Source: Candidatus Zhuqueibacterota bacterium (GTDB lineage: Bacteria > Zhuqueibacterota > Zhuqueibacteria > Oceanimicrobiales > Oceanimicrobiaceae). From it: a stretch of 12,057 nt of DNA. The notes beneath the pieces were generated by a model, which worked only from the letters and a program-made list of their open reading frames with translations, made no database searches and was not told the DNA's origin. This document shows positions 1-5,947 of the stretch, in pieces (position 1 is the first letter of the stretch; each line of letters begins with the position of its first letter). The stretch spans positions 337 to 12,393 of the forward strand of contig JAABYK010000264.1 of assembly GCA_011775825.1 (NCBI GenBank), read 5' to 3'. Made by a program: the position numbers and the translations under genes.

Positions 1-1524
1 GATGGAATTTGCATCGCCGCCGCTTGCTGCTTTCCAACCAGCAAAGGTTCTTTTCCCTTCATAATAACAATACGTGCCGTTTTTGGGGCCAGCGGTTTTG
101 TAAATACAATTGTAGTCTGAAACCATATCTCTCTGTTCGACGCAATAAATGGTGAAGTATTCGCTGCTGTTGTAAAAAATGTTGTTCCAAATGCGCAGTT
201 TCTTGACGTTGGTCAGGATGCAGAGTTCATACGGTTCCTGTTCAACCTTGCCGGGCAAATTCAAATAGCGGTTGTTCTCGTACAAGGTGTTGTTGTAGAT
301 TCGCACTCTTGTGTCTTCATTCCACTGCCAATAGTAGAGTGTGATGCCACAGTTGTTTCCGTGAACAATGTTGTTGTAAATGTTTACCCAGCCTCCCTTT
401 TGTTGATTTTCGAGGTGAATGCCGGAGAAATAATTGTCATAAACATAATTGCGTCTGATTTCACCGCTGTCGGCATCGTAATTGATGCCGTTGCCGTTAC
501 GGTGATCATAAATGACGCACTCTTCGATGGTGACGTTTACTGCCGTGGGGTTAACGTAGATTCCGTGCGTCAGACCAAGCTCTGTGCTGCCGTTGCCATT
601 GTCATAAACGGTGCAGCGTGAAACGATGGTATTGCTCGTATCAAACAAAATGCCGCTGCGAACCCTTGGCCCGTAGCCGTTGGCGTATACCTGGCAGTCC
701 TCAATTTTCCAGCCGCTGCCTCGACCCAAAGCGATGCCGTTGTCTTGATTGTGATGAACCTTGCAATTTGAAACCGTGCCGTTGTCGGCGGCGTCGGCGG
801 CATGAATACCCGCATAAAAATTAAAATTGAAGGTGCAATTTTTTATGGTAACATGATCTCCGGCTAAAAGGATCCCGGCACCGTAGTTCTTTTTGCCATT
901 CGCGCCTCGTAACTCGAGTCCGTCGATTGTGGTGTAATTTCGGTCATGGCCAAGAATGGCATTGTCACGCTGTCCGACTTCGATGCCGGGATTGCTGTAA
1001 ACCTGATTCGGGTCCCCGGGTGAAAAAATAAACAGCTCGCCTGCCTCCCAATTCCATTCGAATTCCTCATTAAGCCGGTTCTTGGAGCCAGCTTCTATTC
1101 CCAGGTTGCCATCGAATATGACGATCCGCGTTTGAGTTGATGTGCGGGTTTTCCAAACGTTGCTCTGACCTGATACCCGGATCCAGTCAGTCACAAAATC
1201 TGCGGCGGTGATGACCGGTTTAGCCCCGGAGCCGTAAGCCCCGAACGTAATCGGACTGCCGCTGACACCGTCGCTTTTGATCACAAGCTGCTCATGCCAT
1301 CTTTCGCCTCGTTTGAAGAGGATTACATCGCCGGGTTGGAAGTCGGTGCCATTGACTTTTGAAATACTTTTCCACGGGGAGGCTTCCGATGTGCCGGAGT
1401 TTGAATCATTGCCATTACTGACATCAACATAGTAAGTTCTCGACCAGATTGAGGATGTGAAAAGACAGCAAAAGCAAAAAGTAGCCAGAATAAAGCTTCG
1501 TACATCGAGGGAACTAGGCATCAT
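1..1524 (-). CDS. Secreted right-handed parallel beta-helix protein (C-terminus outside window)
   Basis: The minus strand is open for 508 codons from ATG at 1524 to the window edge, with no stop. Residues 1-28 look like a signal peptide: Arg9 is followed by a hydrophobic run (FILATFCFCCLF) ending near residue 28. Mature residues 30-52 carry the phrase YYVDVSNGNDSNSGT followed by PWKSISKVN, which is typical of the N-terminal cap of secreted beta-helix proteins. From about residue 200 to 455 there are rungs of roughly 22-30 residues with repeating IxNCxF/V-Y-xN-NGI patterns, for example VTIKNCTF, WKIEDCQVY, VTIEECVIYD, VNIYNNIVHG, VRIYNNTLYENN and LRIWNNIFYNSS. These build a pectate-lyase-like solenoid. 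No catalytic site is recognisable, so it could be a polysaccharide lyase, an adhesin or a surface protein. A second ATG follows at 1521; GGTGG lies a few bases upstream of the first. The cysteine-rich signal region is slightly odd. Confidence 0.88.
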   Translation of the reverse strand, partial: MMPSSLDVRSFILATFCFCCLFTSSIWSRTYYVDVSNGNDSNSGTSEASPWKSISKVNGTDFQPGDVILFKRGERWHEQLVIKSDGVSGSPITFGAYGSGAKPVITAADFVTDWIRVSGQSNVWKTRTSTQTRIVIFDGNLGIEAGSKNRLNEEFEWNWEAGELFIFSPGDPNQVYSNPGIEVGQRDNAILGHDRNYTTIDGLELRGANGKKNYGAGILLAGDHVTIKNCTFNFNFYAGIHAADAADNGTVSNCKVHHNQDNGIALGRGSGWKIEDCQVYANGYGPRVRSGILFDTSNTIVSRCTVYDNGNGSTELGLTHGIYVNPTAVNVTIEECVIYDHRNGNGINYDADSGEIRRNYVYDNYFSGIHLENQQKGGWVNIYNNIVHGNNCGITLYYWQWNEDTRVRIYNNTLYENNRYLNLPGKVEQEPYELCILTNVKKLRIWNNIFYNSSEYFTIYCVEQRDMVSDYNCIYKTAGPKNGTYCYYEGKRTFAGWKAASGGDANSI

Positions 1525-1852
1525 CGTTTTCCACCATTTGGACAATGTGTGCGCGCTTCCTTTAATTGAGCCTTCGGAGAAAACTCAGCTTTCTTTCAAA
1601 AGTCGTCTAAAAATTCAAATGCATAAGGAGATTACAAAATATGTACCAAAATGAGACGCATTACATTTCGTTTAATCTGACTTGATTCAACTTGTGGTTA
1701 AGACACAGTTATTTAAAAGATTAAGTCGAATACTTTGTCAGCACAGCTTAGGTCTCGCTTAGAGAACCGCTCGGCGAAACGTATAACGAAATTACTTAAT
1801 GGTACTAGACCTGGGCGACTTTCCATACCTGTGAGGAGCCGTGAAATCGAAC
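1525..1852. other. 328-base intergenic region with no convincing gene
   Basis: The stretch separates the beta-helix gene from the upstream solute operon, both on the minus strand. It is AT-rich in the middle (about 1580-1740). On the minus strand a weak promoter-like pair for the beta-helix gene can be read: TTGAAT (1685-1690) and TGTAAT (1660-1665), but the spacer is 19 bases, so it is not called separately. No strong hairpin with a T-run terminates the solute operon. On the plus strand there is only a 14-codon ORF at 1641-1685 with an upstream AAGGAG. Confidence 0.6.
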
Positions 1853-2704
1853 CTATTTCTCAGTGCTTCGCCGCCTGGCCATCAATATTCTCAGAATAGC
1901 TTCATTCCAACCTTGTGGCCCCACGCCATTCGCCAAAATTGGTTTAATCTCGGATTGAACCAATTCGTCGTAAGTGCCATCCGGCTTTTGAACCAGAATG
2001 GGGTGATCGACCAGCTTCAGCATGGGAAGATCATTCAAACTATCCCCTATTCCAACGACTTCAAAATCGTTCTGACATTCATTTCTGAATAATGAGACCA
2101 GGATCTGAACCGCGACGCCTTTGTCGTTATTTCCCGTCAGATGGTAGAACCGCCCGCCTTTGGTTAGCTTCAATCCCGCATCGGCAACGATTTTTTCAAT
2201 TTGTTGCTGCGCGATGTCACTCACGCTCCCCTCAATGAAAAAAGGCTCATCGTATTCTCTCTGGGTGGCCAAACTCACCTGTACCCGCGGAAGATTGGTG
2301 ATGTTCGCGAGATCGTCGGGCTCGAGGTCGCCGAATCCTGTGAAGGGCAAACCTGTTTCATGTTTAATTTCAAGCAAAACTCGCCGCAGTTTTGCGTATG
2401 GCGTGCCCAATTCGATAATTTCATAATCTTCTCGGTTTTGCGTGTCGAAAGCGATCTCGGACTGAAAATAGCCTTTCGGAATGTATACGGCGCCGCCATT
2501 TTCAACGATGAATGGATCGGGATTTTTTAGTTGCTTCCTGACTTGCTCAATTTCCGCCCTGGTTTTAGATGAGGACAGAACGAGAGGAACCTGAGAGGCC
2601 TTTATTTCCTGCAGGGCTGGTTGAGCTGCATCGAAGCGGTAGGTTTCGTGATCCAAAAGTGTACCGTCGAGATCCGAAAAAATCACAAATCCAGGTATGT
2701 CCAT
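1853..2704 (-). CDS. mpgP: Mannosyl/glucosyl-3-phosphoglycerate phosphatase, MPGP-family HAD hydrolase
   Basis: This 283-residue protein should remove the phosphate from mannosyl- or glucosyl-3-phosphoglycerate, releasing the compatible solute mannosylglycerate or glucosylglycerate in the cytoplasm. HAD motif I is DLDGT at 11-15 (Asp11 nucleophile, Asp13 acid/base), motif II is LSSSKTR at 43-49 (Ser/Thr phosphate binding), and the C2-cap landmark ENGGA is at 68-72. The basic segment KGGRFYHL is at 182-189 with NDKG at 193-196, and motif IV GIGDSLND is at 218-225 (Asp221, Asp225 for Mg2+). These motifs and the length match the Cof-like MPGP subfamily well. It lies 32 bases downstream of the synthase gene on the same strand, so the pair is an operon in biosynthetic order. 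No strong Shine-Dalgarno is visible before the start, which suggests coupling to translation of the upstream gene. Which sugar is used cannot be read from the phosphatase, since such enzymes accept both. Confidence 0.9.
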   Translation of the reverse strand: MDIPGFVIFSDLDGTLLDHETYRFDAAQPALQEIKASQVPLVLSSSKTRAEIEQVRKQLKNPDPFIVENGGAVYIPKGYFQSEIAFDTQNREDYEIIELGTPYAKLRRVLLEIKHETGLPFTGFGDLEPDDLANITNLPRVQVSLATQREYDEPFFIEGSVSDIAQQQIEKIVADAGLKLTKGGRFYHLTGNNDKGVAVQILVSLFRNECQNDFEVVGIGDSLNDLPMLKLVDHPILVQKPDGTYDELVQSEIKPILANGVGPQGWNEAILRILMARRRSTEK

Positions 2705-2736
2705 GCGAAGTCACGTACCGTTCCCGAAACAAAGGC

Positions 2737-3945
2737 TCATTTATTATCCAGCTTCACAGCCTCTTCCAGCTTGTCAAAAAAATCAGGAATCGCCGAAGTA
2801 ACCCGAGTCCAGGTTGGGATAAATGTGACACTTAAAGGATTTTCGATAAATAGATCCGCGGCGATTTGGATGCCTTTTGTAAATGCCTCAATGGCCTGGG
2901 TTTCTGCGTGGCGATCAAATTGCAGGCCATTTATGGCCGCGTCGTCTTCGTATCGGGTAATCGCCTCTTGCGCTGTCCTCAAATAGGTTACCCGCAAGGT
3001 TCTGAAAAATCCTCCTGAAAGCTGAACGCCTTCCGCAGCCAATTGTCTAAAAATCGTTTTTGTGATGTCGATGCACATCTTCAGCAACCCTTTTTCGGGA
3101 TCCTCTGGCGACAGCGGCTGGTGTTTGTGATCATAAACCTCGCACAGTTCCGTCTGGCAAATCCGATTTACCGAGCAGGTTTTAAATATTTCTGACAGGA
3201 TGCCCACTTCCAAGCCCCAGTCGCTTGGAATGCGAATGACCCGAGCGAGATCTCGCATCAAACAGAATTCACCAGCTAAGGGATAGCGATAGCCGTCCAT
3301 ATAATTCAGATAGGGCAAAGGTCCCAGGATCTTAATAAGTGCCCCTAACAATGGCGATACCAACAAACGCGTCACCCGGCCATGCATGCGATCGGAAACT
3401 CTCGCATAGTAACCTTTATTAAACTCATAGCTGAGATTCGGGCTGCTCACCGGGTAGCAAAGTCGCGCCAGAAGTTCGCGATCGTAGGTGAGAATATCGC
3501 AGTCATGCAGGGCAATCACCGAACTCTTCGGGTCGGTTAAAGCATAACCAAAAGCGAACCAGGCCGACCGCCCCTTGCCATCTGGGCCGGGAGACAATTC
3601 GTTTTCTTCCAGCAAATCGATGAGCGTCTGTATTCGCGGACCCGTTGCCCAGAGTATGGTTTTCTTTTGTGGCAGAACAGAGAAGTACTGCCGTGCATGT
3701 TGAAACTGTTCCGCATTCGTTCGACCCATTGTGATGATAATTTGTTTTAGATACTCCACTTTTTTCAACTTCTCTACAATTAATTTCAACGCTTCCCCCT
3801 TTAGCTCATCGTAAATGGCCGGCAAGACTAACGTGACAGGGCGCTCTTCTTTGAAGCTCTCTAACTCATTTTCGATTCTGTCGATATTAACCGTGCCAAA
3901 ACGATGAAATGTTGAAAGTGCACCGGATTGGTAAAAATCGGCCAT
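2737..3945 (-). CDS. gpgS: Glucosyl-3-phosphoglycerate synthase (GT81 type; mannosyl donor possible)
   Basis: This 402-residue GT-A glycosyltransferase is predicted to move a hexose from a nucleotide sugar to 3-phosphoglycerate, the first step to glucosylglycerate or mannosylglycerate. Visible family marks are LVLPAIYDE at 39-47, GKGRSAWFAFGYA at 123-135, the metal/nucleotide motif HDCD at 147-150 (DxD = Asp148/Asp150), FNKGYYAR at 175-182, GRVTRLLVSPLL at 189-200, YRYPLAGEF at 219-227, DWGLEVG at 242-248 and YDHKHQ at 271-276, whose His may complete the metal site. The length fits GT81 GpgS proteins of about 400 residues. I chose ATG at 3945 rather than the in-frame ATG ten codons upstream (3975) because AGGAGG (3951-3956) sits five bases before it. 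The phosphatase gene follows after 32 bases. GT81 also contains a dual or mannosyl-specific enzyme (Rubrobacter MpgS), so the donor sugar is uncertain. Confidence 0.88.
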   Translation of the reverse strand: MADFYQSGALSTFHRFGTVNIDRIENELESFKEERPVTLVLPAIYDELKGEALKLIVEKLKKVEYLKQIIITMGRTNAEQFQHARQYFSVLPQKKTILWATGPRIQTLIDLLEENELSPGPDGKGRSAWFAFGYALTDPKSSVIALHDCDILTYDRELLARLCYPVSSPNLSYEFNKGYYARVSDRMHGRVTRLLVSPLLGALIKILGPLPYLNYMDGYRYPLAGEFCLMRDLARVIRIPSDWGLEVGILSEIFKTCSVNRICQTELCEVYDHKHQPLSPEDPEKGLLKMCIDITKTIFRQLAAEGVQLSGGFFRTLRVTYLRTAQEAITRYEDDAAINGLQFDRHAETQAIEAFTKGIQIAADLFIENPLSVTFIPTWTRVTSAIPDFFDKLEEAVKLDNK

Positions 3946-3950
3946 CAAAT

Positions 3951-3956
3951 CCTCCT
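3951..3956 (-). promoter_or_regulatory. Ribosome binding site fixing the gpgS start
   Basis: On the minus strand AGGAGG is followed by ATTTG and then ATG at 3945. The spacing of five bases is ideal, while the upstream in-frame ATG at 3975 has no purine-rich site. This decides the start. Confidence 0.8.
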
Positions 3957-3967
3957 GCCAAAAGGTA

Positions 3968-3987
3968 AATAACAAGGGGTTGTTATT
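3968..3987. repeat. Perfect 8+8 inverted repeat in the gpgS leader
   Basis: AATAACAA (3968-3975) and TTGTTATT (3980-3987) are exact complements around a GGGG spacer. On the gpgS transcript this gives an 8-bp, AT-rich hairpin with a CCCC loop, ending about 22 bases before the start codon and 11 bases before the Shine-Dalgarno. It may be an operator for a dimeric regulator or an RNA element near the ribosome site. There is no T-run on the gpgS side, so it is not an ordinary terminator. Confidence 0.55.
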
Positions 3988-4026
3988 ATGTTACAAGACA
4001 ATCACGGATATTTCTGTGGCAAAACA

Positions 4027-4055
4027 ATGTTAATAAATATTCAAATGAATGTCAA
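4027..4055 (-). promoter_or_regulatory. Sigma-70-like promoter for gpgS-mpgP
   Basis: On the minus strand a perfect -35 box TTGACA (4055-4050) and TAACAT (4032-4027) are separated by 17 bases. The implied transcript has a leader of about 75 bases that contains the 3968-3987 inverted repeat and the AGGAGG site. This is the best promoter match seen in the window; the call rests on consensus and position only. Confidence 0.5.
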
Positions 4056-4105
4056 GCAATGGAAAACCTAGTATTGATCATGGCGAGCTATTCCCAGAAA
4101 TTTAC

Positions 4106-4134
4106 TTGCTTATTCGGTGAGAAGGTCGTATCTT
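4106..4134 (+). promoter_or_regulatory. Weak candidate promoter for the MBL-rhodanese gene
   Basis: TTGCTT (4106-4111) and TATCTT (4129-4134) are spaced by 17 bases and lie 55 bases before the start codon, divergent from the gpgS promoter. The boxes match the sigma-70 consensus at only 3 and 4 of 6 positions. Confidence 0.25.
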
Positions 4135-4188
4135 TCAGTCCCTGCTTTGTGAACCCGACAAATAGTTTATTCTCATCCGGAGGTCAAC

Positions 4189-5628
4189 ATGCTTTTTCGC
4201 ATGCTCTATGATCGAAAGCTTGCCCAGGCTGCCTACCTAATTGGCTGTCAGAAGACTGGCGAAGCAATTGTCATCGATCCGCAACGTGATGTCGACAGGT
4301 ACATTGAGGAAGCCCGCCGTGAGAGAGTGAGGATCTCAGCCATTGCGGAAACCCATATTCACGCCGATTTTCTTTCGGGTGCACGCGAATTGGCTGAGCG
4401 TACTGGCGCGCGTTTGTATCTCTCCGATGGCGGAGATGAAGATTGGAAGTATCGCTGGCTGGACAAGAACCAGGGTGGAGGCGGTTACGATCATCAACTG
4501 CTGACGGACGGGGATGAGTTCAAAGTCGGGAACATCAGATTCACAGCTTTGCACACGCCCGGCCACACGCCAGAACATCTGTGCTATCTTGTGACGGACG
4601 TCGGTGGCGGAATCGAAGAACCGATGGGAATGGCCAGTGGCGACTTTGTTTTTGTAGGCGATGTCGGTCGCCCCGACTTGTTGGAAACGGCTGCGGGTCA
4701 GGCCGGTGTGAAAGAGAAATCGGCGCAGCTTCTGTATCGCTCAATCCATCGATTTAAGGAATTACCCGATTACTTGCAACTTTGGCCGGGACACGGAGCA
4801 GGCAGCGCATGTGGCAAAGCATTGGGTGCCGTGCCGCAATCAACGGTGGGCTATGAGAAACGTTTCAACGTTGCCATTGCAGACGCGAATGATGAAGGAA
4901 AATTTGTGGAGTCGATTCTTTATGGCCAGCCGGAGCCGCCACTCTATTTTGCCCGTATGAAACGCGAGAATCGAGACGGACCGGCTCTGCTTGGGACCCT
5001 TCCTGAGCCGAGCCCTTTGAACGCCGAGCAACTCAAAAAGCTCGTGAGTCGGGATGTGGCGATTCTCGATACACGTCCGTGGTCTCAGTACACCCAAGGC
5101 CATCTTCCGAAGGCGTTGTTTGCTCCTCTGAGTACAGCGTTTCCCACCATCGCAGGCTCGTATGTCGAGCCGGGGGTACCAATTTACTTGATTGTCGATG
5201 AGAAGCGAGTGCGGGAGGCGGTGATTGATTTGATCCACGTGGGCCTCGATGAAATTGTCGGATATGCGCGCCCTGAAACATTGATCGAATATCAAAAAAA
5301 GGGCGGCACGCTTGCGAAATCGAATTACATGGAGATTACAAAGCTAAATGACGACTTGACAGAGGCCGAAACGCTGCTTTTAGACGTGCGCCGCGCGGAC
5401 GAATTTGACGCGGGACATCTGCCGGACGCCGGGAACATTGCGCACACGAGACTCCTGGCACATCTCGAGGATATCCCCAAAGACAAAAAACTCATGGTGT
5501 ATTGCGAGACGGGCTCGCGTTCCAAGTACGCCACGGCGCTGCTCGAACGTTACGGATTTATTGCTACCCAACTTGATGGGGGATACGCGGTCTGGCAAAA
5601 AGCCGGAAGAAAAGTCAGTCGCTCATAG
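4189..5628 (+). CDS. MBL-fold persulfide dioxygenase fused to two rhodanese domains (CstB-like)
   Basis: This 479-residue cytoplasmic protein has an N-terminal ETHE1-type metallo-beta-lactamase domain (about 1-245) followed by two rhodanese domains (about 268-370 and 380-475). The metal site is readable: THIHAD at 55-60 (His56, His58, Asp60), HTPGHTPEH at 122-130 (His126), GDVGRPD at 157-163 (Asp158) and WPGHGAGSACG at 199-209 (His202). The first rhodanese domain has YLIVDEKR where the active-site loop should be and no Cys, so it is probably structural. The second keeps CETGSRS with Cys439. This order is that of CstB-type persulfide dioxygenase-sulfurtransferases, which oxidise low-molecular-weight persulfides and can yield sulfite or thiosulfate. 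GGAGG (4179-4183), five bases before ATG, supports the start. The next plus-strand gene is 319 bases away, so co-transcription with the molybdoenzyme is possible but unproven. MBL-rhodanese fusions are sometimes annotated simply as hydrolases. Confidence 0.9.
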   Translation: MLFRMLYDRKLAQAAYLIGCQKTGEAIVIDPQRDVDRYIEEARRERVRISAIAETHIHADFLSGARELAERTGARLYLSDGGDEDWKYRWLDKNQGGGGYDHQLLTDGDEFKVGNIRFTALHTPGHTPEHLCYLVTDVGGGIEEPMGMASGDFVFVGDVGRPDLLETAAGQAGVKEKSAQLLYRSIHRFKELPDYLQLWPGHGAGSACGKALGAVPQSTVGYEKRFNVAIADANDEGKFVESILYGQPEPPLYFARMKRENRDGPALLGTLPEPSPLNAEQLKKLVSRDVAILDTRPWSQYTQGHLPKALFAPLSTAFPTIAGSYVEPGVPIYLIVDEKRVREAVIDLIHVGLDEIVGYARPETLIEYQKKGGTLAKSNYMEITKLNDDLTEAETLLLDVRRADEFDAGHLPDAGNIAHTRLLAHLEDIPKDKKLMVYCETGSRSKYATALLERYGFIATQLDGGYAVWQKAGRKVSRS

Positions 5629-5634
5629 GTCTTA

Positions 5635-5803
5635 GGAAACGCTCCGCTGCAGTTTAGAACACGGAAGAGCAGAAAGCACGGATTTGAAATCGGCACAGAA
5701 TGCAATCCGTGCTTTCCGATGATCCGTGTTCTTGAGCGCTCGGGTTGCAAAAATACGGTGGCTTTGCTCGTTGATTTTTGCGCTCCAAACCCTTCGCGTT
5801 TCC
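5635..5803. repeat. Nested inverted-repeat element between sulfur genes
   Basis: The stretch holds several complementary pairs. A 10-bp pair is AGAACACGGA (5656-5665) with TCCGTGTTCT (5723-5732). Inside it is a 12-bp pair, AAAGCACGGATT (5673-5684) with AATCCGTGCTTT (5704-5715), separated from the outer pair by symmetric 7-base internal loops. Next to it is GCAAAAAT (5747-5754) with ATTTTTGC (5774-5781), and the flanks share GGAAACGC (5635-5642) with GCGTTTCC (5796-5803). No T-run follows, so it is not a classical terminator. The composition resembles short dispersed intergenic repeats in which variants of ATCCGTG recur. A small non-autonomous element or a structured RNA are the alternatives. 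Confidence 0.6.
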
Positions 5804-5880
5804 GACATTTAAAGCAATGCCTTCTAAGAAAAATAGGTTGTCTAAATAGACTCATAGGAATTGCTCTACAACATAAATTG

Positions 5881-5937
5881 TTTTGACTTTAATCATTTTG
5901 ACTTTTTGGCTCCGGCTACGCCGGGTTCGCCGGGTTA
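5881..5937 (+). repeat. Short direct repeats and GC hairpin in the leader of the FeS/NrfD gene
   Basis: TTTTGACTTT occurs at 5881-5890 and again at 5896-5905. It is followed by CCGGC-TAC-GCCGG (5912-5924), which folds as a 5-bp hairpin, and by a 9-base tandem, GCCGGGTTC/GCCGGGTTA (5920-5937). Because GCCGG is duplicated, the first CCGGC can pair with either copy. The block ends immediately before the GGGAGAAG ribosome site, so it could affect translation of the gene at 5948, or be an inserted dispersed repeat. Confidence 0.5.
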
Positions 5938-5947
5938 GGGAGAAGAA

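Noticed and set aside
1641..1685. Small plus-strand ORF of 14 codons with upstream AAGGAG
   Set aside because: Very short, no similarity recognised, lies in AT-rich DNA antisense to the beta-helix gene's upstream region; the purine run is likely chance.
1800..1850. GAGCCGTGAAA phrase reminiscent of group II intron domain V
   Set aside because: The complementary second arm and the conserved bulge of domain V are absent and no reverse transcriptase is nearby.
3946..3975. Longer gpgS reading frame starting at ATG 3975
   Set aside because: The ten extra residues run through the AGGAGG site and part of the palindrome; the ATG at 3945 has ideal spacing to that site.
5656..5732. Rho-independent terminator after the MBL-rhodanese gene
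   Set aside because: The stems are long but interrupted, and no T-run follows on either strand.
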